Positions 9,087 to 17,111 of a stretch of DNA of 64,000 nt are shown here, one piece after another. Source of the DNA: Pseudomonas sp. WJP1 (GTDB lineage Bacteria > Pseudomonadota > Gammaproteobacteria > Pseudomonadales > Pseudomonadaceae). The notes under the pieces are model-generated. The model searched no databases. It saw only the letters and a program-made list of their open reading frames with translations, and was not told where the DNA came from. Location: the NCBI RefSeq assembly GCF_028471945.1, contig NZ_CP110128.1:3770501-3834500 (forward strand), given 5' to 3'. The position numbers and the translations under genes were made by a program. How positions within the stretch are numbered: the stretch's first letter is position 1; the number at the start of each line of letters is the position of its first letter.

Positions 9087-9800
9087 TCAGTCAACAAGAG
9101 GCATCCAGCGACGAATGCGTCGCTCGAGCCGTCCCGACAGGTAGTTGGACGCCAGCGTCACTGCGTAATACAGCGCCGCCGCCGTGAGGTAGAACAACAG
9201 GTAATGGCGCGTCGAACCTGCGCCCTGCCTGGCGGTGTACAAGAGTTCATTGGTGCCGACCACGCTGATCAGGGCGCTGTCCTTGATCAGGTTGATCCAC
9301 AGGTTGGCCATCCCCGCCATCGCATAGGGCGCCATGATCGGCAGCGTAACGCGGCGGAACAGGCCGAAACCGTGCAGACCGAAAGCTTTCCCCGCTTCGA
9401 TCAGGCCAAAGGGGATGGCCTGGATCGCCGCGCGGAAAATCTCCGAGGCGTAGGCGCCCTGCACCAGGCCCAGCACCACGATCGCCGCCAACGGTCCGCT
9501 GACGTTCACCGCGCCGTATCCCAGCGCTGCCATCAGTGCGTTGAGCAGCATGGAGCCGACGTAGTACAGCAACAGGATCAGCAACAGCTCCGGGACCGCG
9601 CGGAACAAGGTGGTGTAGCCACGCGCCAGCGCTGCGATCGGCCTTGGTCCGCCCAACTTGAGGCAGGCCACCACCAGGCCGATGGCCAGCCCGAGCACGA
9701 AGGCGCCGGCGGATATCTGCAGGGTCATCCACAGTCCCCTGAACAGCGCCGCGCCCCACCCTTGCTCGCTGAAACCGATCAAATCGAACATTGCTGGCAT
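9087..9800 (-). CDS. polar amino-acid ABC transporter permease (HisQ-like)
   Basis: A 237-aa permease, partner of the following HisM-like protein. It has the N-terminal GLWMTLQISAGAFVLGLAIGL helix, TTLFRAVPELLLILLLYYVG, and the EAA loop IEAGKAFGLHGFGLFRRVTLPIMAPYA. The C-terminus ends in the basic segment GRLERRIRRWMP, as in HisQ/ArtQ. It is separated from the SBP gene upstream by a REP inverted repeat, so its expression relative to the SBP may be reduced by the hairpin. Confidence 0.92.
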   Translation of the reverse strand: MPAMFDLIGFSEQGWGAALFRGLWMTLQISAGAFVLGLAIGLVVACLKLGGPRPIAALARGYTTLFRAVPELLLILLLYYVGSMLLNALMAALGYGAVNVSGPLAAIVVLGLVQGAYASEIFRAAIQAIPFGLIEAGKAFGLHGFGLFRRVTLPIMAPYAMAGMANLWINLIKDSALISVVGTNELLYTARQGAGSTRHYLLFYLTAAALYYAVTLASNYLSGRLERRIRRWMPLVD

Positions 9801-9837
9801 TTTGCTCTCCAGTCAGTGACCTTGAAGGCGCCACTTG

Positions 9838-9935
9838 CCCCTGTGGGAGCGGGCTTGCTCGCGAAAGCGGTATGTCATTTAGCGATGATGTCGACTGACA
9901 CTCCGCCTTCGCGAGCAAGCCCGCTCCCACATGGG
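9838..9935. repeat. REP inverted pair between SBP and permease genes
   Basis: Arms 9841-9865 (CTGTGGGAGCGGGCTTGCTC...) and 9908-9931 are inverted copies around a ~42-bp loop. It lies between the ABC substrate-binding protein gene and its permease gene on the minus strand, so in the mRNA it forms a strong internal hairpin. Confidence 0.92.
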
Positions 9936-9956
9936 ATCTGTGTACAGATATGGCTA

Positions 9957-10745
9957 TCAGAACGCCGGCTTCACGCTGGTCCCGAAGTAACTCTGGGACA
10001 GGTCGTCATAATCCTTGCTCGCCAGCAGTTCCTGGATGGCCTTGTCGAGTTTGGCCTTGAGCTCGGTGTCGTCCTTGCGCAGACCGGCGCCCACGCCCTT
10101 GCCGAAGATCGGGTCATACGGCACGGCGCCGAGGTACTCCAGATTGCTTTTGCTGGCATCCGGGGTCTTGACGAAGGCCGCCATGGCGGTGCCGTCGGCC
10201 ATCATCAGGTCGAGGCGACCGGCAATCAGGTCGGCGTTCACCGAGTCCTGGGTGTCGTAGTACTTCACGTCGGCGATTTTTTCGTAGTAGGTCTTCAGGT
10301 AGCTGGCGCTGACCGTGGAGTTCTGCACGCCGATGGTCTTGCCCTTGAGGTCGTCCGGGTACTTTTTGACGACAGCGTCCTTCGGCCCGACGATCGCCAC
10401 CACGGAGTCGTAATAGGCCTTGCTGAAGGCGATCTGTTTTTCCCGCTCTTCGGTCACCGACATCGAGGAAAAGATCACGTCGATCTTCTTCGCCAGTAGC
10501 GACGGAATGATCCCGTCCCACGCCACTTCCTTGATCTCGCACTCGGCTTTCATTTCGCTGCACAGCTTGTGGATCAGGTCCACTTCAAAGCCTTTCCATT
10601 CGCCGTTGGCCTGCTTCTCGGTATACGGCGGATAGGGTTCGGCGGCGACCGCGAAGCGAATCGGCTGGGCTTGGGCCGCGCTCATGCCAGCCAGAAATAC
10701 GCAGGCTGCCCCGGTCAACCAGTGTGCAAAACGTCGATTTGCCAT
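9957..10745 (-). CDS. polar amino-acid ABC transporter substrate-binding protein (HisJ/ArgT-like)
   Basis: A 262-aa periplasmic binding protein. A Sec signal peptide with an AQA-Q cleavage site near residue 27 (GAACVFLAGMSAAQAQ) is followed by IRFAVAAEPYPPYTEKQANGEWKGFEVDLIHKLC, the family-3 SBP signature, and by GKTIGVQNSTVSASYL. The Asp/Glu-rich ligand region (FEVDL, DVIFSSMSVTEER) resembles lysine/arginine/ornithine or histidine binders. It lies directly downstream of the ATPase fusion gene (27 nt) and upstream of the two permeases. Ligand preference cannot be decided by eye. Confidence 0.9.
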   Translation of the reverse strand: MANRRFAHWLTGAACVFLAGMSAAQAQPIRFAVAAEPYPPYTEKQANGEWKGFEVDLIHKLCSEMKAECEIKEVAWDGIIPSLLAKKIDVIFSSMSVTEEREKQIAFSKAYYDSVVAIVGPKDAVVKKYPDDLKGKTIGVQNSTVSASYLKTYYEKIADVKYYDTQDSVNADLIAGRLDLMMADGTAMAAFVKTPDASKSNLEYLGAVPYDPIFGKGVGAGLRKDDTELKAKLDKAIQELLASKDYDDLSQSYFGTSVKPAF

Positions 10746-10772
10746 GTTGTTTTCCCGTCTTTTTATGTGGCG

Positions 10773-12314
10773 TTAGCGAGTTTGATGAGCGTTGACGAAT
10801 TGCCGGCAACGCTCGCTGCGTGGGTGTACGAACACTTCGTCGGGCGACCCTGTTTCCTCGATCAGCCCTTGATGCAAAAACGCGACTTTGGAAGAGACAT
10901 CGCGGGCGAAGGCCATTTCATGGGTCACCAGGATCATGGTCCGGCCCTCCTCGGCCAGGGAGCGGATCACCCGCAGCACTTCCCCGACCAGTTCCGGGTC
11001 GAGTGCCGAGGTGGGTTCATCGAACAGCATGACCTTGGGCCGCATGGCCAGGGCCCGGGCGATGGCCACCCGTTGCTGCTGTCCCCCGGAGAGAAACGCC
11101 GGGTACTCGTTGCGCTTGGCCGCCAGCCCCACGCGTTCAAGCAAGGCTTCGGCGCGCTCGGTCGCCTCCGCCCGGCTTTCACGCAGGACCTGGGTCGGCG
11201 CTTCGATGAGGTTTTCCAGCACCGTGCGATGGGGCCAGAGGTTGAAGTTCTGGAACACCATGCCCAGGCTGGAGCGGATGCGTACCAATTGTTTGGCGTC
11301 TGCCACCAGTGGCGCGCCGGGGCGGGTGTGGTTCAGGTGAATGCTTTCGCCATCCACCAGGATGCGCCCCTGGTCCGGGACTTCGAGCATGTTGATGCAG
11401 CGCAGCAAGGTGCTTTTGCCCGAGCCGCTGGCGCCGATCAGCGAGATCACCTCGCCCTCGCGCGCCGTCAGGGACACACCCTTGAGCACCTCGATGTTGC
11501 CGAAGCGTTTGTGCAGGCGATCGACTTCGATCATGGTGCGCGCAGTCACAGGTTCGATGACCGGCGCACTCGACGCGCGGCTGATCACGGGCTTGGGTGC
11601 TTGAACTTTCAGTGCCTGGACAAAATCGCGGATACGCTGGGAGGTCTTGGCTACCATCAAGGTTTGGGCATGCGCGACCATGGCGGAGTCAGCGACGATC
11701 CAACCCATACACCAACCTGCCATCGGGTGCGCTGTTGACAGGCTACCGATTACCACACAGCGCTCGGCTATGCCCGGCGCTGCCGAGACACTTAGGTGCT
11801 GCAGCGTCAGCTCCCCATGGACCTCCTCGACCACCACCCACAGGTCATGGGCGATGGCGAGTCCGGCGATCGTTTGCAATGCTTCGTGGTTGAGCATCCC
11901 GCCGTTCGGGCTCGACAGGAAAATCGCCCGGGTGCGCGGGGTAATCGCCTTGGTCAGCAGCGTTGCATCGATGGACGTCATCCGCACCAGCGTGGCGCCG
12001 CAAGCCTTGAGCGTCGCCTCGCAGGCCTGGTCCATCGAATCGAGGACAATCACCTCGTCCCCTGCGGCAAGCAGGCACATCGACGTGACGAACAAGGCGT
12101 CCTGCGCCCCGGCCAGCGTGATCACGTTCGCCGCTTTCAGCTCACGACCCAACAGCTCGCCATAGTGCCCGGCAATCGCTTCGCGCAAGGCCAGGCGATC
12201 GGCAAATTCGCCGCCTTCAATAGCGGCATCGGTGATGAAATCGGGGGTGGGAAAATCCGGGTCGTCGACACTGGGCGTGATTGAGTTTTGCTCAACAAAG
12301 GGTGAAAACCGCAT
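10773..12314 (-). CDS. pseudo-aminotransferase domain fused to amino-acid ABC transporter ATPase
   Basis: A 513-aa fusion. Residues 1-~235 resemble the first part of a class I/II aminotransferase and align by eye with AruH in this window ([43 protein letters not shown]). The PLP residues are replaced: the lysine of SLSK is T194, the Asp and Tyr of DEVY are E163 and H166, the Arg of GWR is C202, and the NPSG loop is lost. The aminotransferase C-terminal domain is absent. Residues ~260-513 are a complete HisP-type ATPase: Walker [10 protein letters not shown] (294-302), signature [15 protein letters not shown], Walker [13 protein letters not shown]. The start at 12314 (MRFSPF) matches the AruH start MRFSDL and follows GAGG; an upstream ATG at 12383 is possible. 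First gene of the transporter operon. Confidence 0.88.
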   Translation of the reverse strand: MRFSPFVEQNSITPSVDDPDFPTPDFITDAAIEGGEFADRLALREAIAGHYGELLGRELKAANVITLAGAQDALFVTSMCLLAAGDEVIVLDSMDQACEATLKACGATLVRMTSIDATLLTKAITPRTRAIFLSSPNGGMLNHEALQTIAGLAIAHDLWVVVEEVHGELTLQHLSVSAAPGIAERCVVIGSLSTAHPMAGWCMGWIVADSAMVAHAQTLMVAKTSQRIRDFVQALKVQAPKPVISRASSAPVIEPVTARTMIEVDRLHKRFGNIEVLKGVSLTAREGEVISLIGASGSGKSTLLRCINMLEVPDQGRILVDGESIHLNHTRPGAPLVADAKQLVRIRSSLGMVFQNFNLWPHRTVLENLIEAPTQVLRESRAEATERAEALLERVGLAAKRNEYPAFLSGGQQQRVAIARALAMRPKVMLFDEPTSALDPELVGEVLRVIRSLAEEGRTMILVTHEMAFARDVSSKVAFLHQGLIEETGSPDEVFVHPRSERCRQFVNAHQTR

Positions 12315-12392
12315 GCCAGTGCCTCGTTCAATAAGAAGAAACGCAAGCCCGCAACCAGCCGGGAAAGAAGGTGGAACGAACATAGTTCAAGC

Positions 12393-12406
12393 TGAACACT
12401 CGTTCA
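12393..12406. promoter_or_regulatory. palindromic operator-like site TGAAC-N4-GTTCA
   Basis: A perfect 5-bp dyad TGAAC-ACTC-GTTCA in the 238-bp divergent region between the ATPase fusion and the efflux pump, overlapped on its left by a second dyad GTTCA-AGC-TGAAC. The same core occurs upstream of the TetR gene (53885-53898) and of the enoyl-CoA hydratase operon (47461-47480), which suggests a common TetR-type repressor. Inference only. Confidence 0.5.
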
Positions 12407-12552
12407 ACAGAAAACTGTCGACGGTTCGCGTTCAGCGTAAACAGGTCGTTTTTACGACAGTCGCGACGTTTTTACCTATCGATTGTCCAGGTCATGCAGA
12501 AGGCATCCCGACGACTATGCTGCTGTGAGGTCCTTTGGCTGGAAAACACTTA

Positions 12553-14103
12553 ATGCAATCAGGTACATCCACGCGGATGCGGCGCCACCGGCTGCTGCTG
12601 ATGGGCGCAGTGGTCCTCGGCGGTTGCGTACGGCTGGGGCCGGACTTCCAGCCGCCGGGCGAAACCTGGGTCGATCACTGGAACACCCCGGCCCTTGAGC
12701 AGGCCAGCCAGCGCCAGCAGTACCCGGACATCCGCCAGTGGTGGCAGATCTTCGCCGACCCGGTGCTCGACCGCTTGATCGCCGAATCGGATGCGCACAA
12801 TTCCAGCCTCAAGATCGCCGGCTTGCGCGTGATGGAGGCCCGGGCGCAATTGGGCATCGCGCAAAGCGGGCGTTACCCGCAACTGCAACAAATCGCCGCT
12901 GACAGCGTCTACATCAACCGCCACCAATCCGGCGGCAACAACCCGGTGGACAGCCATTTCTGGCAACACAGTGCCGGGTTCGACGTGGGCTGGGAACTGG
13001 ATTTCTGGGGACGCTTCAGCCGCGCCATCGAGGCCGCCGATGCCAGCTACTTCGCGGCCGAGGCCAACTATGACGACGTGCTGGTCCTGTTGCGGGCGCA
13101 GGTGGCCGACTCTTATTTTTTCCTGCGCACCACCGAGGCGCGTTTGCGTGTCGCCAACGAAAACGCCCGCCAGCAGCACCGCAATTTCGAAATCACCGAA
13201 AGGCTGTTCAAGAGCGGCCAGACCGCCGAACTCGACCTGCAACAAGCCAAGACCCAGTACCTGGGCACGTTGAGTACCCTCCCCGTCCTGGAAGATCAGC
13301 TTTATCGCACCCGCAATGCCTTGGCCGTGTTGATCGGCCAACCACCCGGTGCGCTGCCACTGGTGGCCGACAACAGCGAGTTGATCCCGCTGGTCGATCG
13401 CGCCGTGTTGCAGGATGTCCCGGCCAACCTGCTGCTGCGCCGGCCCGATGTGCGGGCGGCCGAATTCAACGTTGCGGCACAGTCGGCGCTGATCGGCGTC
13501 GCCGAAACCGATTTCTACCCGGCCCTGACGCTGCTGGGCAGCATCGTCTGGTCGACAGATACCTTGAGCGGAACGTCGCGCAGCCTCGACCTGATTGGCG
13601 GCCCCAGCCTGCGCTGGAACGTGTTCGACTACGGCCGCATCAGCAACAACGTGCGCGTGCAGGATGCGCGCTTGCAGCAGTTGATCGAAGCCTATCGCGA
13701 CAAGGTGCGCCAGGCCGCGCGCGAGGCGGATGACGCCGCCAACGGCCTGACCCGCGCCCTGCAACGCGAACGCATCCTGCGCGAGGCGGAAAAAGCCGCG
13801 CAACGCTCACTGGCCTTGGCCAACACGCTCTACCGCGAAGGTTACTCGGACTTCCAGCGGGTGCTGGACGCCCAGCGGGCGCTGCTCGAACTGCAGGACA
13901 GCTACCTGCTCAGCCGTGGCGATGCGGTGAGCAATGTGATTGCCCTGTACAAGGCGTTGGGCGGCGGTTGGTACAGCGCCCAGCCCAAGGTCGATCGCGC
14001 CACGCGCCAGCAGATGGAACAACGCACCGACTGGGGCGACTTGCTTACCGAGCCCCCGGCTGAGCAGCCCGCCTCCCCTTTGCCCAATCAGGTGAAACCA
14101 TGA
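12553..14103 (+). CDS. outer-membrane efflux lipoprotein (NodT/OprM family)
   Basis: A ~516-aa outer-membrane channel of an RND/EmrAB-type tripartite pump. The signal peptide RRHRLLLMGAVVLGGC ends in a lipobox (LGGC), followed by VRLGPDFQPP, typical of OprM/NodT proteins. Two OEP repeats are visible, for example SLKIAGLRVMEARAQLGIAQSGRYPQ and LLLRRPDVRAAEFNVAAQSALIGVAETDFYP. The start at ATG 12553 follows GGAAA; TTG 12535 and ATG 12577 are alternatives. Its stop overlaps the next ATG (ATGA), so it is coupled to the periplasmic adaptor. The outer-membrane component comes first in the operon. Confidence 0.9.
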   Translation: MQSGTSTRMRRHRLLLMGAVVLGGCVRLGPDFQPPGETWVDHWNTPALEQASQRQQYPDIRQWWQIFADPVLDRLIAESDAHNSSLKIAGLRVMEARAQLGIAQSGRYPQLQQIAADSVYINRHQSGGNNPVDSHFWQHSAGFDVGWELDFWGRFSRAIEAADASYFAAEANYDDVLVLLRAQVADSYFFLRTTEARLRVANENARQQHRNFEITERLFKSGQTAELDLQQAKTQYLGTLSTLPVLEDQLYRTRNALAVLIGQPPGALPLVADNSELIPLVDRAVLQDVPANLLLRRPDVRAAEFNVAAQSALIGVAETDFYPALTLLGSIVWSTDTLSGTSRSLDLIGGPSLRWNVFDYGRISNNVRVQDARLQQLIEAYRDKVRQAAREADDAANGLTRALQRERILREAEKAAQRSLALANTLYREGYSDFQRVLDAQRALLELQDSYLLSRGDAVSNVIALYKALGGGWYSAQPKVDRATRQQMEQRTDWGDLLTEPPAEQPASPLPNQVKP

Positions 14104-15221
14104 CTGAAGCCGCGCCCTCCCCCCAGCCCGCGCCGCCTGCCGCCGACCCGACGAAAAAAGGCATCAAGTGGGTCTTGCTGCTGATCGTCCTGAGCCTGGC
14201 CTGGTACCTGCTGGCTGACCGCTTCACCCCTTATACCCAGCAGGCGCGGGTGGGTGCGTTTGTGATTCCGGTGGCGGCGGAAGTCGCCGGCCGGGTGATT
14301 CGCGTCAACGTGCGCAACAACCAGGATGTGAAGGCCGGCGAGGTGATTTTCGAGATCGACCCGCAGCCCTACCAGATCGCCGTGGATCGGGCGCGTGCCG
14401 ACCTTGAATCGACCCGCCGGCAGATCGGCGCCAGCACCGCCGGCATCGCCTCGGCGCAAGCCAGTCTACGCGCGGCCCAGGCCAACGAACTCAAGGCGCG
14501 GCAGGACAATCAGCGCCTCGAGGGCTTGTACCGTGAAGACCCCGGAACCATTTCCGTGCGCCTGCTGGAGGTGTCCCGCGCCAACCGCGAGGCGGCAGTC
14601 AGCCAGGTCGCCGCGGCCCGCGCCGAAGTGCAGCGCGCCCGTGAGCAGGAAGGCGGCAGCGAGGAAGACAACGCCCTGTTGCGCAGCGCCGCCACCGCCC
14701 TGTCGAAAGCCGAACTGGACCTTTCCAACACACAGGTTCGCGCCCGTTCGGCCGGCTTGATCACCGACCTGCGCACCGATGTCGGCCAATTCGCCGCGGC
14801 CGGCAACCCGGTGATGACCCTGATTGCGATCCACGATGTCTGGATCAGCGCCGACATGACCGAGAACAACCTCGCGCTGGTCAAGCCCGAAACCCCGGTG
14901 TCGATTGCCCTCGACGCGCTGCCCGGCGAAGTGTTCCAGGGCCGCGTGCGCAGCATCGGCTACGGCGTCAGCGTCGGCCAGCCGACCGCGCCCGGCAGCC
15001 TGCCCACGGTGCAGAACAGCCGTGACTGGCTGCGCCCGGCCCAGCGTTTTCCGGTGGTCATCGAGTTTTCTCCCGAGTCGCTGACCCTGCTCAAGGACAA
15101 CCGCGCCATCCGTTCCGGTGGCCAGGCCGAAGTCATGGCCTTCCCTGCCGAAGGCAACGTGCTCAACCCGCTGGGCCGCTTGTTCCTGTGGCTGATGAGC
15201 TGGCTGTCGTATGCCTACTAA
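14100..15221 (+). CDS. HlyD/EmrA-family periplasmic adaptor protein
   Basis: A 373-aa membrane-fusion protein linking an inner-membrane transporter to the outer-membrane channel. After a Pro-rich cytoplasmic N-terminus and one transmembrane helix (WVLLLIVLSLAWYLLADRF, ~22-40) come the barrel-sandwich lipoyl half (VIPVAAEVAGRVIRVNVRNNQDVKAGEVIFEIDPQPY), a long helical hairpin (~85-205) and the second lipoyl half with the beta-barrel (LSNTQVRARSAGLITDL...GQFAAAGNPVMTLI). It overlaps the upstream stop by ATGA and the downstream gene by 11 nt, so the three form a tightly coupled operon. Confidence 0.92.
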   Translation: MTEAAPSPQPAPPAADPTKKGIKWVLLLIVLSLAWYLLADRFTPYTQQARVGAFVIPVAAEVAGRVIRVNVRNNQDVKAGEVIFEIDPQPYQIAVDRARADLESTRRQIGASTAGIASAQASLRAAQANELKARQDNQRLEGLYREDPGTISVRLLEVSRANREAAVSQVAAARAEVQRAREQEGGSEEDNALLRSAATALSKAELDLSNTQVRARSAGLITDLRTDVGQFAAAGNPVMTLIAIHDVWISADMTENNLALVKPETPVSIALDALPGEVFQGRVRSIGYGVSVGQPTAPGSLPTVQNSRDWLRPAQRFPVVIEFSPESLTLLKDNRAIRSGGQAEVMAFPAEGNVLNPLGRLFLWLMSWLSYAY

Positions 15222-16239
15222 GCGCTCGCCGAGGGTACAGCGCGCATTGCGCCTGGCCTGTGGCACGGCGCTGTGCCTGGCCGCGAGTTTCGGCCTGGCG
15301 ATGCCGATCCCCTTCCTCGCGCCGGTGCTGGGTGCCTTGCTGCTGGTCAGCCTCAATCGCCCGTTGCCGTTCAAAGCCACCCTGGTGCTGGCGCTGACCG
15401 CGATGCTGACCACCGGCATCGGCCTGCTGTTGATCCCGCTCTTGCGTTACTACGCCTTCAGCGGCGTACTGCTGATCGGCCTCGGCCTCCTGATGGTGTT
15501 TCGCTTTGGCCAGCGCGGCGGCAACAACCTGGTGGTGACCTTCCTGGTGATCGGCCTGACCATGATCCCGGCGGCCGGGGTCGCCGACTTCGGCCTGGCG
15601 GCGACGGTCATCAAGGCGTTGACCAGCGGCTTGCTCCTGGCCGTGATGATCGGCTGGCTGAGTCACTGGCTGTTTCCCGAACCGGACAACGCCCCAACAC
15701 CCCCGCCCGCCCCGGCCCAGTCGGCAGCAGACGTCGACCGCGTCGCGTTGCGCGCCACCCTGATCGTGATCCCGACCTTCCTGCTGGCACTGATCGACCC
15801 CGCCAGCTACCTGCCCATCGTGCTCAAGGCCGTGAGCCTGGGACAACAGAGTTCCAGCACCAACGCCCGCGACGCCGCCCGCGAACTGATTGGCTCGACC
15901 TTGCTCGGCGGCCTGTTGGCGATACTGTTCTGGAGCGCACTGACGGTCTTCGTGCACCTTTGGATGTTCTTCCTGTGGATGCTGCTGTTCGCCCTGATCC
16001 TGGCGCGCAAGCTCTATGGCCTGAGCCCGGGGCGGTTGAGCCCTGGTTTCTGGCTCAACAGCCTGATCACCCTGATCATCCTGCTGGGCCAGTCGGTGCA
16101 GGACAGCCAGGCCGGCAAGGACGTCTACACCGCCTTCGCGGTGCGCATGGGGCTGTTCATTGCGGTGACGTTGTATGCGTGCCTGATGGTGTATTTGCTG
16201 GATCAGCGGGAAAAGAGCAGCCTTAAGCCGATTCCGTAG
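15211..16239 (+). CDS. inner-membrane DUF2955/FUSC-type transporter protein
   Basis: A 342-aa integral membrane protein with about ten hydrophobic helices in two sets (residues ~15-155 and ~185-330), separated by a Pro/Ala-rich linker (APTPPPAPAQSAADVDR). This layout and the pairing with a HlyD-type adaptor match DUF2955 proteins, relatives of the FUSC/aromatic-acid exporter (AaeB-like) group. It is the third gene of the pump operon and overlaps the adaptor gene by 11 nt. Substrate unknown; an aromatic acid is plausible because an aromatic catabolic cluster lies ~2 kb away. The TAG stop codon lies inside the first TAGGAGC of a REP element. Confidence 0.82.
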   Translation: MPTKRSPRVQRALRLACGTALCLAASFGLAMPIPFLAPVLGALLLVSLNRPLPFKATLVLALTAMLTTGIGLLLIPLLRYYAFSGVLLIGLGLLMVFRFGQRGGNNLVVTFLVIGLTMIPAAGVADFGLAATVIKALTSGLLLAVMIGWLSHWLFPEPDNAPTPPPAPAQSAADVDRVALRATLIVIPTFLLALIDPASYLPIVLKAVSLGQQSSSTNARDAARELIGSTLLGGLLAILFWSALTVFVHLWMFFLWMLLFALILARKLYGLSPGRLSPGFWLNSLITLIILLGQSVQDSQAGKDVYTAFAVRMGLFIAVTLYACLMVYLLDQREKSSLKPIP

Positions 16240-16342
16240 GAGCGTGCGGTGCGGCGATCCGACTTGCCCGCGAAGGCGGCGGGTCAGGCAATATCAATGT
16301 TGACTATGCCGACGCCTTCGCGGGCAAGCCTCGCTCCTACAG
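16234..16342. repeat. REP inverted pair at the end of the efflux operon
   Basis: The left arm (CCGTAGGAGCGTGCGGTGCG..., 16234-16276) and the right arm (GACGCCTTCGCGGGCAAGCC, to 16342) are imperfect inverted copies. The two arms differ: the left carries the GCGGTGCGGCGATCCGACTTGC insert, the right is the short type. It overlaps the stop codon of the pump gene. Confidence 0.88.
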
Positions 16343-16354
16343 GTCCAACATTTA

Positions 16355-16807
16355 TCACGGATTAACCTGATACCCCTTCCCCTGCAAGCAACTGGTATAC
16401 GCCGTCGAAGTGGTCGCTGCGTTGGTTTTCTCCTGCGCCCGACGTTCCTGACGCTGACGCGAACCGCCGACCACGGCGCCCGCCGCCGCGGTTTCCTTGG
16501 CGCGGTTCTGCCGATAGTCCTGCTTGGTATCGTCATCGACACGATCATAGAACTCGTCATGCTGGCGGCCGCGTACCTGGGCCCCGGCCGCACCGGCTGC
16601 CGCGCCTACTGCGGCGCCCTTGAGCCGTCCGCCAGAGGGCGTGGACGTGGTTGAGGTGCTACTGGCGGCAATGCTGTTGCATTCGTTGATGTCCAGTTGA
16701 GTCTGTTGCGAAGTCTGGCCCTTCAGCGGTACTACCGTCTGGGCCCATCCCTGGGCACTGCAAAATGACAGTGCGACGCACAGGCCGATGGGTGACAACC
16801 TTTTCAT
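16355..16807 (-). CDS. secreted glycine-zipper protein
   Basis: A 150-aa exported protein. It has a Sec signal peptide (MKRLSPIGLCVALSFCSAQGWAQ), then TVVPLKGQTSQQTQLDINEC, and a glycine-zipper stretch (GGRLKGAAVGAAAGAAGAQVRG, ~66-87) that could insert in or pack against a membrane, with a second AAAGAVVGGSRQRQERR near 110. The C-terminal CLQGKGYQV ending is typical of small Pseudomonas envelope proteins of this kind. The start at 16807 follows AGGAGA. Its first ~25 codons and upstream region are duplicated at 18177-18316, on the other side of the mini-Rhs cassette. Function unknown. Confidence 0.82.
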   Translation of the reverse strand: MKRLSPIGLCVALSFCSAQGWAQTVVPLKGQTSQQTQLDINECNSIAASSTSTTSTPSGGRLKGAAVGAAAGAAGAQVRGRQHDEFYDRVDDDTKQDYRQNRAKETAAAGAVVGGSRQRQERRAQEKTNAATTSTAYTSCLQGKGYQVNP

Positions 16808-16870
16808 GATGATCTCCTGATGGGCGTGGTTCACCCTCAAAGAGTGTAGTTCACCCCTCCTCGCCCACCT
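16731..16870. repeat. direct repeat, copy 1, flanking the mini-Rhs cassette
   Basis: An ungapped ~140-bp segment that matches 18177-18316 at a constant offset of 1446 bp. The match is near-perfect over 16775-16870 and weaker at the left end. It covers the start, ribosome-binding site and upstream region of the glycine-zipper gene, and its right end still carries the last codons (VGEEG-stop) of the hapI-like gene. It appears to be the junction sequence duplicated when the cassette 16871-18176 entered. Confidence 0.82.
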
Positions 16871-16895
16871 GCCCGGACTCGATCCCGAACTCACC

Positions 16896-17006
16896 CTTGT
16901 AGGAGCGAGGCTTGCCCGCGAAGGCGTCAGGTCAGCCAACATCGATGTTGGATATGCTGCCCTCATCGAGGGCAAGTCGAATTGTCGCACCGCCGCTCCC
17001 ACAAGG
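16896..17006. repeat. REP inverted pair at the head of mini-Rhs cassette 1
   Basis: The left arm CTTGTAGGAGCGAGGCTTGC and the right arm GACTTGCCC-type/CGCTCCCACAAGG (imperfect) enclose a loop containing CAACATCGATGTTG. Much of the sequence, including AGGTCAGCCAACATCGATGT, is shared with the REP in front of the second mini-Rhs cassette (31668-31761). Confidence 0.85.
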
Positions 17007-17111
17007 TTTCTGGTGCACACAGCTTTTCGCCTATCAGTTCTGCTAGTTCCCGACTCCGACAATCCCGTTGATACTCAAGCTCTCCCAGACCTTGAAAGCT
17101 CGGAGCGCCCA
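17007..17111 (+). repeat. conserved leader of mini-Rhs cassette 1
   Basis: This 105-bp untranslated stretch is nearly identical to 31765-31869 in front of the second mini-Rhs gene (for example TATCAGTTCTGCTAGTTCCC and GGAGCGCCCA just before ATG). It carries the ribosome-binding site GGAG six nt before ATG 17112. An in-frame GTG at 17013 would read through it, but the downstream ATG has the better ribosome-binding site. Probably the promoter/leader travels with the gene. Confidence 0.7.

Noticed and set aside
17013..17111. GTG start 33 codons upstream of mini-Rhs 1 (and 31771 for mini-Rhs 2)
   Set aside because: The stretch is conserved between the cassettes and could be translated, but a GGAG site six nt before ATG 17112/31870 makes the internal start the better choice.
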